Source: Lachnospiraceae bacterium
Lineage (GTDB): Bacteria; Bacillota; Clostridia; Lachnospirales; Lachnospiraceae
Direction of reading: 5' to 3'
DNA: 64,000 nt
Assembly: GCA_014804695.1 (NCBI GenBank)
Contig: JAAUZJ010000011.1
Span: forward strand, 242,165 to 306,164
In this document: in pieces, positions 1 to 17,231 of the stretch
Numbering within the stretch: the stretch's first letter is position 1
Layout: each line of letters starts with the position of its first letter
Translations under genes and position numbers: made by a program
The notes under the pieces: model-generated
Databases searched by the model: none
Seen by the model: only the letters and a program-made list of their open reading frames with translations
What the model was told of the DNA's origin: nothing

Positions 1-84
1 AAACTGATGAAACAAAAGGTAGTGCTTATGGTTACTCACCGGACAACTTCGTTTGAAGAGTTTGACAGGGTTGTGAGGTTGTAG
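1..84 (+). CDS. ABC transporter ATP-binding protein, C-terminal end only
   Basis: The window opens inside a gene. Frame 1 reads 27 codons to a TAG stop at 82-84, ending VVLMVTHRTTSFEEFDRVVRL minus its last residues in other frames. A beta-strand followed by T-H-R and then a short helix and 'FDRVV' is what the H-loop region and C-terminus of an ABC nucleotide-binding domain look like (compare the usual VTHR...DRI.VL pattern). Only the last 27 residues are visible, so neither substrate nor import/export direction can be given. The assignment rests on a short motif, but there is no competing frame. No terminator hairpin with a clear T-run follows before the operator at 223. Confidence 0.5.
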   Translation, partial: KLMKQKVVLMVTHRTTSFEEFDRVVRL

Positions 85-153
85 AGGGAAGGTTTGCTCT
101 CTTTTCCACTGGTAATATTTTCTTTGTAATTATTTCATAAAAAAAATTGATAA

Positions 154-9288
<9,135 letters not shown>

Positions 9289-9294
9289 TCCCTA

Positions 9295-9328
9295 AAAGAG
9301 GTCGGAGATAATTCTCCGGCCTCTTTTT
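9295..9328 (+). terminator. Rho-independent terminator after the galactanase gene
   Basis: A strong hairpin with arms AGAGGTCGGAGA and TCTCCGGCCTCT around a TAAT loop is followed by a run of five T. It starts within 10 bp of the galactanase stop codon and isolates it from fba. Confidence 0.92.
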
Positions 9329-9474
9329 CTTGTAAACAACAAAATTTAAAAATGTTTTCTGCAAAAGAGCAAAAGAAAAATTAGGGTTTCCTTTTTATGG
9401 TTAATGAGGTATAATTACATCAAATATTAAGGTGGACAGCCTGAGTATAAAAATTTTTTATGGAGGTAGAGAAA

Positions 9475-10338
9475 ATGTTAGTTTCAGCAACAGAAATGCT
9501 TCAAAAAGCAGTAGCCGGTCATTATGCGGTAGGACAGTTCAATATTAATAACCTTGAATGGACCAAAGCAATCCTTTTAACAGCACAGGAATGTAATTCA
9601 CCGGTTATCCTTGGCGTATCTGAAGGCGCAGGAAAGTATATGGGTGGATATGATGTAGTAATGGGTATGGTAAATGGTTTGATCAAAGACCAGAATATCA
9701 CAGTACCCGTAGCAGTACATTTGGATCATGGTTCTTATGACCACTGCTATAAATGTATGGAAGCAGGCTTCCCGTCAGTTATGTTTGACGGTTCCCACTA
9801 TTCAATTGAAGAAAATCTTGCAAAGACCAAAGAATTGGTTGAAGCTGCTCATGCTAAGGGAATTTCCATTGAAGCAGAAGTAGGCTCTATCGGTGGTGAA
9901 GAAGATGGCGTAGTAGGAATGGGCGAGTGTGCAGATCCTGCTGAATGTAAGCAGATTGCAGATCTCGGAGTAGATTTCCTTGCAGCCGGAATCGGTAATA
10001 TTCATGGTAAATATCCTGAGAACTGGCAAGGTTTACAGTTCAACGTACTTGAAGCTGTTCAGGAGAAGACAGGTACTCTTCCGTTAGTTCTTCATGGCGG
10101 TACCGGTATTCCGGATGATATGATTAAGAAAGCTATTTCTCTCGGCGTTGCTAAGATCAATGTTAATACAGAGTGTCAGTTAGTATTTGCAGAAGCTACA
10201 CGTAAGTATATTGAAGCTGGCAAAGATCAGGAAGGCAAAGGATTTGATCCTCGTAAGCTTCTTGCTCCCGGTTTTGAAGCAATCAAAGCTAAGGTTAAAG
10301 AGAAAATGGAACTGTTCGGTTCTGTTGGCAAGGCTTAA
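9475..10338 (+). CDS. fba: Class II fructose-bisphosphate aldolase
   Basis: This zinc enzyme interconverts fructose 1,6-bisphosphate with dihydroxyacetone phosphate and glyceraldehyde 3-phosphate in glycolysis. The 287-residue length is normal for the class II FbaA group. HLDHG at residues 82-86 supplies the catalytic Asp and a zinc-binding His; the later EAEVG, GIGNIHGKY and LHGGTG motifs are the family's metal and phosphate-binding segments. An ATG 15 bases earlier (9460) is rejected because the GGAGG ribosome binding site lies inside that extension. A TATAAT at 9410-9415 is a likely -10 box. The gene is monocistronic, bounded by terminators on both sides. It would take in triose and hexose phosphates from the pentose pathway encoded at the right end of the window. 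Confidence 0.97.
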   Translation: MLVSATEMLQKAVAGHYAVGQFNINNLEWTKAILLTAQECNSPVILGVSEGAGKYMGGYDVVMGMVNGLIKDQNITVPVAVHLDHGSYDHCYKCMEAGFPSVMFDGSHYSIEENLAKTKELVEAAHAKGISIEAEVGSIGGEEDGVVGMGECADPAECKQIADLGVDFLAAGIGNIHGKYPENWQGLQFNVLEAVQEKTGTLPLVLHGGTGIPDDMIKKAISLGVAKINVNTECQLVFAEATRKYIEAGKDQEGKGFDPRKLLAPGFEAIKAKVKEKMELFGSVGKA

Positions 10339-10369
10339 GATATATAAGCGAAGATATGATTACACTTGA

Positions 10370-10395
10370 GGGTTGCCTGTATAGGCAACCCTTTT
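10370..10395 (+). terminator. Terminator after fba
   Basis: GGGTTGCCT and AGGCAACCC form a perfect 9-bp stem around a GTAT loop, followed by TTTT. It ends fba 31 bp after its stop, and it also rules out a start codon at 10366 for the next gene. Confidence 0.9.
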
Positions 10396-10413
10396 CATGA
10401 AAGGAAAAAGATA

Positions 10414-10890
10414 ATGGCAACATCATGGAATGTAGAAATTGATGGCAGCTACTATAAAGTAGAATATATAAATAATAAAAAAGCTGTTGTAGACGGTCAG
10501 AAATTAAAACTTACGGATTATAAAGTGAAAACCGGCATAGTTCAAATGGAATACGATATCCCTGTCGGCCCTAAATCAGCGCGTCTGGTAATAACGACTT
10601 TGAAACAGCCGCAGCTTGTAATTGATGGCAGAGATTGCGTATCCGGAGCGGAATATGTTCCCATTAAAATACCTATATGGGCGTATATATTTATAGTTCT
10701 TCACTGCATTGATCTTATATACGGTGCACTGGGTGGAGGGCTGGCAGCAGTAGGTATTCTGGCGACAGTATCTGTTGCGACTAACAATAAAATGAATATT
10801 GCTTTAAAAATATTGATCAATCTGGCAATTCTTATTGTTATAAATGTGATTTTATTTGGCATAGCGTTTATTCTTACCAGTTTAATGTAG
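10414..10890 (+). CDS. Hypothetical small membrane protein
   Basis: The product is 158 residues and I do not recognise a named family. The N-terminal ~85 residues look like a small beta-rich soluble domain (alternating charged and hydrophobic residues, 'WNVEIDGSYYKVEYINN'). The remainder holds two to three hydrophobic stretches (beginning 'IPIWAYIFIVLHCIDL' and 'IALKILINLAILIVINV') that should cross the membrane. The start at 10414 is preferred because AAAGGA lies 9-14 bases upstream and the longer frame would read through the fba terminator. The small separate transcript and lack of partners give no functional clue. Confidence 0.7.
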   Translation: MATSWNVEIDGSYYKVEYINNKKAVVDGQKLKLTDYKVKTGIVQMEYDIPVGPKSARLVITTLKQPQLVIDGRDCVSGAEYVPIKIPIWAYIFIVLHCIDLIYGALGGGLAAVGILATVSVATNNKMNIALKILINLAILIVINVILFGIAFILTSLM

Positions 10891-10904
10891 TTTAAGGAAT
10901 ATAG

Positions 10905-10941
10905 CCGAAACTTTATAGAAAATATAAAGTCGGTCTTTATT
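10905..10941. terminator. Possible terminator between convergent genes
   Basis: CTTTATA (10911-10917) pairs with TATAAAG (10923-10929), extended after a two-base bulge by CCGA and TCGG. A short T-rich stretch follows. It lies 15 bp past the hypothetical membrane protein gene. The T-run is weak, so this is tentative. Confidence 0.45.
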
Positions 10942-10959
10942 AAATAATGTATTAATAAT

Positions 10960-11001
10960 CCCCCTTGTAAGTCTGTTATAATGAATGGACTTATAGGGGG
11001 G
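10960..11001. repeat. Long imperfect inverted repeat in a convergent intergenic region
   Basis: CCCCCTTGTAAGTC (10960-10973) is complementary, apart from one bulge, to GACTTATAGGGGG (10988-11000). The loop contains TGTTATAAT, which has the form of an extended -10 box. No gene starts downstream on the + strand, so this may be the terminator of the symporter gene on the opposite strand, or an untested small transcript. Confidence 0.5.
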
Positions 11002-11096
11002 ATATATTATTATATACAATATTTATAGTAACGAGTTATTTTATCAAAGTGTTTGATGCTGATAATTATACCTTTTTCGCAACTTGTATACCTATC

Positions 11097-12587
11097 TTAT
11101 GAAATGGAATTTTCCTGCATCTTCTGTATTTCAGGATCATACGAAAGTATGGGCTTCTCATTCTTACCTTTTAGAACTCGGTTTACATAATTTACAGTAA
11201 TCTTATATACCAGAGGCGATAGAACCAGCACACCGATTAAGTTGGGAAGCATCATGAGACCGTTAAAGGTATCAGCCAGATCCCATGCAAGGTTGTCACC
11301 CATTACAGCGCCGCCATAGATTGCGACTACGAAAATCACTCTGTAAACGATGGTGAATTTTTCACCAAATAAAAATTCGCATGCTTTAGTACCGTAGTGG
11401 CTCCATCCAAGCGATGTAGAAAAAGCAAACAGCATAACCGCAATTGCTACAAAAGCAGCTCCGGTTTTTCCAAAATGCATGGAAAATACTGTGGATACGA
11501 TGTTGGCCTTGGTTAATTCAATTCCATTATATGTATCGAGCGCCACCCCGGTTTCCAAATCTATCAGACCGGAAGAAAGTACGGAAAAAGCTGTCAAAGT
11601 ACAGACAATAATTGTATCTGCAAATACTTCAAAGATTCCCCACATACCCTGGCGTACAGGTTCGCTTACATTGGAATTGGAATGGACCATAACGGAGGAA
11701 CCAAGTCCTGCTTCATTAGAGAAAACGCCTCGTTTCATACCCTGTTCAATTGCCAGTTTAACGCCGTAGCCTACTATACCGCCACCTGCTGCTTTTGCTG
11801 CAAATGCGCCTTTAAAAATAGCTCCGAACACAGCGCCAATCTGGGAAATGTTTGTGATAAGTATTATAATGCTTCCTAAGATATAAATTACAACCATGAA
11901 AGGAACAATTTTTTCCGTAACTGAAGCAATACGTTTAAGACCTCCGACAATTACCAGACCACCGATGATCATTACAACTATACCCGTAATCCATGTAGGT
12001 ACTCCGAATACAGTGTTCATGTTTCCTGAAATAGAGTTGATCTGCGTCATATTTCCGATTCCGAAGGACGCAAGTAAACAGAAGATAGAAAACAGTACGG
12101 CGAGAACCATACCAATCTGCTTGCAGCCCTTTTTAGAGCCAAGGCCGTCTTTTAAGTAGTACATAGCGCCGCCCGACCATTCGTCGTTACTATTTTTACG
12201 GCGATAGTAAATACCAAGTACATTTTCTGAATAATTAGTCATCATTCCGAAGAAAGCAATGAGCCACATCCAGAATACCGCGCCGGGCCCGCCGACCATA
12301 ATTGCACCTGCCACACCGACAATATTTCCCGTACCTACTGTAGCGGCCAGTGCGGTACAAAGTGATTGAAACTGGGAAATGGATTTGTCCTCGGTATGTC
12401 CGACAACATCCCTATCCTTGAAAATTGCACCGATTGTCATCTTCATCCAGTGCCCTATATGGCCGATTTGAAAAAATTTAGTCAGGATAGTCATAAGAAC
12501 ACCAACTACCGATAAAAGGATCAGGGCCGGCCAGCCCCATACAAAGCTGTTGACAGCATTGTTCACATTTGTAATAAATTCTAACAT
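11097..12587 (-). CDS. Sodium/alanine symporter family protein (AGCS)
   Basis: This is a 496-residue integral membrane protein that should import alanine or glycine with Na+ (AGCS/AlsT family). The family signatures are visible: 'FQSLCTALAATVGTGNIVGV' in the first third, followed by 'GGPGAVFWMWL', and 'FSNEAGLGSS' in the middle. About ten to eleven hydrophobic spans are apparent. The start is placed at the second ATG because GGAGG lies between the first ATG (12599) and this one, so the first ATG overlaps the ribosome binding site. The gene stands alone, divergent from the TPR gene. A 13-bp hairpin in its probable 5' leader could affect expression. Substrate is inferred from the family. Confidence 0.93.
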   Translation of the reverse strand: MLEFITNVNNAVNSFVWGWPALILLSVVGVLMTILTKFFQIGHIGHWMKMTIGAIFKDRDVVGHTEDKSISQFQSLCTALAATVGTGNIVGVAGAIMVGGPGAVFWMWLIAFFGMMTNYSENVLGIYYRRKNSNDEWSGGAMYYLKDGLGSKKGCKQIGMVLAVLFSIFCLLASFGIGNMTQINSISGNMNTVFGVPTWITGIVVMIIGGLVIVGGLKRIASVTEKIVPFMVVIYILGSIIILITNISQIGAVFGAIFKGAFAAKAAGGGIVGYGVKLAIEQGMKRGVFSNEAGLGSSVMVHSNSNVSEPVRQGMWGIFEVFADTIIVCTLTAFSVLSSGLIDLETGVALDTYNGIELTKANIVSTVFSMHFGKTGAAFVAIAVMLFAFSTSLGWSHYGTKACEFLFGEKFTIVYRVIFVVAIYGGAVMGDNLAWDLADTFNGLMMLPNLIGVLVLSPLVYKITVNYVNRVLKGKNEKPILSYDPEIQKMQENSIS

Positions 12588-12925
12588 AATATCCTCCATT
12601 CTTATGCATTAAATAAGGGTATAATAGATTTAGATAATAAACTATTACACCCTTGTAACGATATTTATTTTATAATAGATGAGGGAAGATGTCAATATAT
12701 ATGTATAATTGTATACAACCAAAACGAGTTATAAAATTAATTTAAACAAAGTTATTTCATTTATTGTATATGTTCCCTCTATCATCTCTATTCAGCTCAA
12801 TCCATTTCTTTCGTAAGTTTGCTATTTTTGTCGCAAAATCGGCAAATTTTGCAATCTCCATAATCGTCATTTTAATTTATGATATTATGAAACCGAAATG
12901 AACATTATACGAAAGGGATAGAAGC
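12588..12925. promoter_or_regulatory. Divergent intergenic region with a leader hairpin
   Basis: This AT-rich stretch separates the symporter and TPR genes and should hold both promoters. AAGGGTATAATAG (12615-12627) and CTATTACACCCTT (12642-12654) form a 13-bp stem with one wobble when read on the minus strand, so it would fold in the symporter leader. A weaker repeat, GCAAAAT/ATTTTGC, spans 12833-12852. I see no confident promoter hexamers and no RNA gene. Confidence 0.45.
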
Positions 12926-15124
12926 ATGATAATATTGAATATACAAATGAATAATTTGACGATTGAAAGTATTATAAATTTCATAAATACCAATTCCGTC
13001 TTGAACGCGTTATCAACAATCATAGGTATAATATCATTTATCCAGGAATTTCTGGAACGCTATAGAGAGAAGAAGTGGCTTAAATTCATGGGTGAATCAG
13101 TCATGATATTTGTCACGTTGGCAATCTTATGCAAAATTAACAGCTGGTCTTTTGCAATGCTTGTAGTGTCGACACTTATCTTTATCATGACTTACCGAAG
13201 AAGAGCCATGATGAATAATCAGGCAAAGGTAAACATAAATAATAAAGATGATTCGCAGATAAGCAATCTGCTTTCTGACTCCATGGAAAAAGATTATGCG
13301 CCAAAAGTGTTGGATTTTTCGCAGTCATCCTTTAAAAATGCCGAGCAGTGTCTCGCAGAAGCACGGCCCAAAGAAGCAATTTCCTATTTAAATAAATGCA
13401 AGGAAAAGGTAAAAAATCAGGTACGTTTTACAACCCGTTATGCAGATGCGTTAATCATGCTGGATAACTATTCCGGAGCATTGTCAAAATTAAATAATTT
13501 ATCTGAAGTAAAATTAAAGAAAAAAAGAAAATACAAAAATGTCATGATCAGAAAGGCTGCGTGCTATCATGGATTAAATAAACATGTGGAAGAGCTGGAT
13601 TGTTATGACAAAGTGATAGTATCCAATTACAAACCAGAAAAATATTATTTTTATAGAGGAAAAGTAAAAGTAAGGTTATTAGAAATATATCCTTATGTGA
13701 AAACCGCCGAAAAGGCGGTTCTGCATACACAGGGTTCAAAGCAGAAATTTATTCTGTCAGCAATTGCGGACTTTGATAAGGCCTTAAAATATGGAGATAA
13801 ATATAAGGCGGAGATTCTATCTTATATGGGAAGCTGCTATTTTTATCTCTCAGAGTATCAAAAGGCGTTAGACTTTTTATACGAATCAGTAAGTCTGACC
13901 GATGCCTTAGCAAATAATTATGTGTATTTTGGCCTTTATTATTATGAAAACGGAAACTTAGACACAGCAGAGACCTATTTAAAAAAAGGAATAGATTATA
14001 ATGCGGATAATGAAGTACCTTATCTGTTTTTAGCCAAGATAAATTATAAGAACGACCTGTATGATAAAGCAATAGCGTATGCGGCCAGTGCGCTGTCAAT
14101 TCTTCCTTCAATCGATGAATGCTATGGTATACAGGGCGATTGCTATACAGAGAAGTGCATGTATTCTGAAGCAATCAAATGTTATACCCAGGCAATCGAA
14201 TGTAAAGAAAAAGCAGGCTATTTCGAGTCAAGGGCATATTGTTATTATAATAAGCAGAAGCCGAAATATAGAAACGCGTATAATGATATTTTGAAAGTGT
14301 TGGAATTAAATGATACAGATTCCTATCGCCTGAGAGCAATCTTGTATAAAGCGGAAATGGACCATGAAGAAGGACGTGAAATGGACATAAATGAGTTAAG
14401 AAACCTTATTAATCCATACAGTGAAAATCCCCAAAATTATAACGCAATTGGTATTATATTATTTGAATATGGATATTTTGACGAAGCGGAAGAATATTAT
14501 AAGAAAGCGATAGAATATGATGCAACTAAAGAATCACCACATTATAACCTTGCAATACTCTTAAGGGATACTGGACGCCCAGAAGAAGCTGTTAAACACC
14601 TAAAAGAAGCTATCGCATCTAATTCGATGAATATAAAATTTTTTACATTGTTGAAAAAGTGCTACAAGGACTTAAATGACATCAGTAACGAGATAGCCAT
14701 CCAAAATGATATAAAAGATTTGAAGCAAAAATACCTAATTGTAAATAAAAAGAACGGGGATGCCGTTTATAAAGTCAAAAAATATTATGAAGCAGAAAAA
14801 TACTACCGATCGGCATTGTGTTATATTGCGGATGATTCAGCAACATTAAATAATCTCGCCTGCGCACTCTACTATCAAGAAAGATATGAAGAAGCAATTA
14901 AATATTTAGATAATGCCGTTGCACGTTCCGCAAATTACTATCTGGCATATTTTAATCTTGGAAACTGCTATCTGCGAATAGGCAGTAAAAAAGAGAATGA
15001 AAATTTGGCTAAAGAAAAATATCAGATAGCCTTACGGTTTTTCGGGCATTTTGAACCTGCAAAGAATATGTTAGAGTCCATGAATCCGTCGGCCATCAAA
15101 ATGATAATAGATGATGGAAAATGA
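12926..15124 (+). CDS. Membrane-anchored tetratricopeptide repeat protein
   Basis: The product is 732 residues. The N-terminal ~95 residues hold two to three hydrophobic segments (around residues 20-37 and 50-90). From about residue 130 to the end it is built of TPR units of 34 residues, recognisable by spaced A/Y/G and P positions such as 'GNLDTAETYLKKGIDYNADN' and 'GYFDEAEEYYKKAIEYDATK'. TPR arrays form a superhelix that binds partner proteins, so this is probably a membrane-tethered scaffold on the cytoplasmic face. AAAGGG at about 12913 supports the start. No catalytic domain is visible and the neighbours give no clue to its partner. Confidence 0.85.
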   Translation: MIILNIQMNNLTIESIINFINTNSVLNALSTIIGIISFIQEFLERYREKKWLKFMGESVMIFVTLAILCKINSWSFAMLVVSTLIFIMTYRRRAMMNNQAKVNINNKDDSQISNLLSDSMEKDYAPKVLDFSQSSFKNAEQCLAEARPKEAISYLNKCKEKVKNQVRFTTRYADALIMLDNYSGALSKLNNLSEVKLKKKRKYKNVMIRKAACYHGLNKHVEELDCYDKVIVSNYKPEKYYFYRGKVKVRLLEIYPYVKTAEKAVLHTQGSKQKFILSAIADFDKALKYGDKYKAEILSYMGSCYFYLSEYQKALDFLYESVSLTDALANNYVYFGLYYYENGNLDTAETYLKKGIDYNADNEVPYLFLAKINYKNDLYDKAIAYAASALSILPSIDECYGIQGDCYTEKCMYSEAIKCYTQAIECKEKAGYFESRAYCYYNKQKPKYRNAYNDILKVLELNDTDSYRLRAILYKAEMDHEEGREMDINELRNLINPYSENPQNYNAIGIILFEYGYFDEAEEYYKKAIEYDATKESPHYNLAILLRDTGRPEEAVKHLKEAIASNSMNIKFFTLLKKCYKDLNDISNEIAIQNDIKDLKQKYLIVNKKNGDAVYKVKKYYEAEKYYRSALCYIADDSATLNNLACALYYQERYEEAIKYLDNAVARSANYYLAYFNLGNCYLRIGSKKENENLAKEKYQIALRFFGHFEPAKNMLESMNPSAIKMIIDDGK

Positions 15125-15362
15125 AAATCTTTCAATATATACAAAAGTGTCAGGAGCTTCTGTATGGTATAATTATTATATCAATTCCTTAACCTCGCAT
15201 ACCGACGATTTTGTGATATTGATCTTATGCAGAAAGTTCCTGACTATTATGCATATAGCCAAAACAGAAGAATTCAGTTCCATGATGGAAACAGGATTGT
15301 CACAAGCCAAGAATGATCAATCACGTTATACTACCGATGTATTTGCGGATTTGAGGCGGATT

Positions 15363-16214
15363 CTACACTTTTACCATCCTGTCATATTGTATACCGTCTA
15401 ACAACACATTCTCCACATACGCAAACCCTAGCTTTTCACAAAGTGCCTTGGATATTTTGTTTTTTTCCATTATAAGTACCTGAAAAGCAGTGAACCCAAG
15501 TTCTTTATGACCGTACTCAATTATGGCACGGCAGATTTCATAGGCATAACCTTGCCTCTGGAACGGTACGGCGATCACAAAACCGAGTTCCGGAATATCG
15601 AAGCCTTCACGCCAGCTGATACCGGCCCTGCCAATAACTTCCATACCGGCTTTATCTAATACTGTCCACATGCCGTATCCGTAGAAAGCATATATATTCT
15701 TGATGTAATCCTTAATATAAGCAATTTCTTCGTCCCTGTCCGGATACAGATTTTCCATATACTGTGTAATGGAGGGTTCCGCATATATTTCATAAAAGCT
15801 GTCCACATCGTCTACAGTACTTTCCCTTATTATGCACCTGTCTGTTTCTAAAATAGTCCAAGGTTGTCCGGTCAGGCGTTGATAGGCAAGTTTAAGGGAT
15901 TCATATTCAATTTCATCTATATTCTCAATGGCATATTCGGCGTATGAAAAATTTTTATCACGGTTGTTATCGTGCAGGTATACAATGACTGGCAGGGAAT
16001 TATCGCGTAGCCATTTATGATAGAGAGGGTTATCCGTAATATAGAGTGTAGGGGTATTTTCAAACCATGCATCATCATTTATGCAGTCTTTATTTCTAAG
16101 AGGTACGCCTATGATGCGTACTTGTATCCCATACAAAGAAAGTTCATCCGCAAGCGTTTCAATACCTGCGATTGCCTGTTCGTCATCCAAAATAAATATA
16201 ATCTTTTTAAACAT
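15363..16214 (-). CDS. GNAT family N-acetyltransferase with extra N-terminal domain
   Basis: The 283-residue product has two parts. Residues ~118-283 form a RimJ/RimL-like GNAT domain that would transfer an acetyl group from acetyl-CoA: 'LETDRCIIRESTVDDVDSF' starts the fold, 'VIGRAGISWREG...ELGFVIAVPFQRQGYAYE' gives beta-4 and the acetyl-CoA-binding R/Q-x-x-G-x-G/A loop (QRQGYA), and 'NKISKALCEKLGF' is the conserved helix that packs on CoA. Residues 1-~110 form an alpha/beta domain of unknown role ('IIFILDDEQAIAGIETLADEL'). Substrate is unknown. The ribosome binding site GAGGG lies unusually close to the ATG, leaving some doubt about the start. Confidence 0.85.
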   Translation of the reverse strand: MFKKIIFILDDEQAIAGIETLADELSLYGIQVRIIGVPLRNKDCINDDAWFENTPTLYITDNPLYHKWLRDNSLPVIVYLHDNNRDKNFSYAEYAIENIDEIEYESLKLAYQRLTGQPWTILETDRCIIRESTVDDVDSFYEIYAEPSITQYMENLYPDRDEEIAYIKDYIKNIYAFYGYGMWTVLDKAGMEVIGRAGISWREGFDIPELGFVIAVPFQRQGYAYEICRAIIEYGHKELGFTAFQVLIMEKNKISKALCEKLGFAYVENVLLDGIQYDRMVKV

Positions 16215-16256
16215 CCCTCTTTACCTTCTTAGTCATTTACTATAAAATTTATAAAT

Positions 16257-16316
16257 AGATAACTGCATAACTCGTTTCCAATACTAAGAATTTGTATAAT
16301 AGTATTGCAATTATCT
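16257..16316. repeat. Probable core-deleted remnant of the palindromic intergenic element
   Basis: The ends AGATAACTGCA (16257-16267) and TGCAATTATCT (16306-16316) are inverted repeats with one mismatch. They closely match the 12-bp termini of the 206-bp element at 61895-62100 (AGATAATTGCGA). Next to the left end, 'ACTCGTTTCCAA' resembles the 'ACTTTCTCTTTCCA' of that element. An inner CAATACT/AGTATTG pair closes the stem, and the core is missing. TATAAT at 16295-16300 lies inside, 51 bp before ppiB, so the remnant may now carry the ppiB promoter. Confidence 0.5.
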
Positions 16317-16350
16317 AATTATATTATAAAACCAGAAAGGAATCAAAACT

Positions 16351-16872
16351 ATGTCACAGAATCCAATAGTTACATTTACAATGAAAAACGGAGACGTTAT
16401 TAAAGCTGAATTATATCCTGAAATTGCTCCGACATCGGTCAATAATTTTATAAATCTTATTCAGAATAAATTCTATGACGGTCTTATTTTTCACAGGGTA
16501 ATTAAAAATTTTATGATCCAGGGCGGGGATCCGGAAGGCACCGGTATGGGCGGTCCCGGCTATTCTATTCGCGGCGAGTTTGCACAGAATGGATTTCAGA
16601 ATGATCTGAAACATACGGCAGGCGTTTTATCTATGGCAAGAAGTATGCATCCCGATTCCGCCGGAAGCCAGTTTTTTATCATGCACAAGACAAGCCCTCA
16701 TTTGGACGGCGCTTATGCGGCGTTTGGAAAGGTGATAGAGGGCTTGGAGGTTGTAAACAAAATTGCCGAGACAGCTACTGATTATAACGACAGACCGCTG
16801 GAAGAGCAGGTGATGCAGAGCGTCACTGTGGATACTTTCGGAGTGGAATATCCGGAACCGGAGAAGCTCTAA
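16351..16872 (+). CDS. ppiB: Cyclophilin-type peptidyl-prolyl cis-trans isomerase
   Basis: This 173-residue cytoplasmic enzyme speeds cis-trans isomerisation of X-Pro bonds during protein folding. It lacks a signal peptide. The active-site blocks of cyclophilins are all present: FHRVIKNFMIQGGDP (Phe47, His48, Arg49, with the Gln in IQGGDP), 'GTGMGGPG', 'LSMARS..PDSAGSQFFI' and 'LDGAYAAFGKV'. Length and N-terminus fit the bacterial PpiB group. The start has AGAAAGGA just upstream. It appears monocistronic. The hairpin at 17049 may be its terminator, although it lies about 180 bp after the stop. Confidence 0.96.
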   Translation: MSQNPIVTFTMKNGDVIKAELYPEIAPTSVNNFINLIQNKFYDGLIFHRVIKNFMIQGGDPEGTGMGGPGYSIRGEFAQNGFQNDLKHTAGVLSMARSMHPDSAGSQFFIMHKTSPHLDGAYAAFGKVIEGLEVVNKIAETATDYNDRPLEEQVMQSVTVDTFGVEYPEPEKL

Positions 16873-17048
16873 ATAATTTATGAAAAAGTGGTTGATTTGG
16901 ATGTTGTTCACAATTTGTTCATATTTATTTTAAAGAAACTTCATTTATGTATCATTCTTTAGACATTTCTTTTGCATATACTTATTACATAAGATAACAA
17001 AAGAAATAACAAAGATAGATAGTTTAATCAATACTTTTTCATAATAAA

Positions 17049-17086
17049 TGCCAAGTAAATAATTTTACTTGGCATCCTCCCTTTTT
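17049..17086 (+). terminator. Intrinsic terminator downstream of ppiB
   Basis: TGCCAAGTAAA (17049-17059) and TTTACTTGGCA (17064-17074) form a perfect 11-bp stem with a TAAT loop. TCCTCCCTTTTT follows. The rest of 16873-17048 is AT-rich and shows nothing else I can name. Confidence 0.75.
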
Positions 17087-17107
17087 AGAAATATTTTAAA
17101 TTTGCTA

Positions 17108-17136
17108 TTGACATAATTTATCTGCGGTGATAGAAT
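17108..17136 (+). promoter_or_regulatory. Promoter of the ammonium transporter gene
   Basis: TTGACA (17108-17113) and TAGAAT (17131-17136) are separated by exactly 17 bp, an excellent sigma-A promoter. Transcription would begin near 17143, about 12 bases before the leader hairpin. Confidence 0.85.
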
Positions 17137-17154
17137 CCAACTCATAAAAGCAAA

Positions 17155-17191
17155 GGCGCTATGAAGAAATTCATGGCGCCTCTTTTATTTT
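17155..17191 (+). promoter_or_regulatory. Terminator-like attenuator hairpin in the amt leader
   Basis: GGCGCTATGAA (17155-17165) and TTCATGGCGCC (17170-17180) make an 11-bp stem with one wobble and a GAAA tetraloop, followed by TCTTTTATTTT. It lies between the promoter and the amt ribosome binding site, so as it stands it would end most transcripts before the gene. This is the arrangement expected for transcription attenuation under nitrogen control, with some factor promoting read-through. The factor is not identifiable here. Confidence 0.7.
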
Positions 17192-17231
17192 GGGTGGCGC
17201 GCACTCTAAGAGCAATGAGGAGGAGAAAATT

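Noticed and set aside
15111..15401. 96-codon open frame starting inside the end of the TPR gene
   Set aside because: No recognisable domain, no ribosome binding site fitting its start, and it runs into the opposite-strand GNAT gene. Probably chance, though a decayed gene fragment cannot be excluded.
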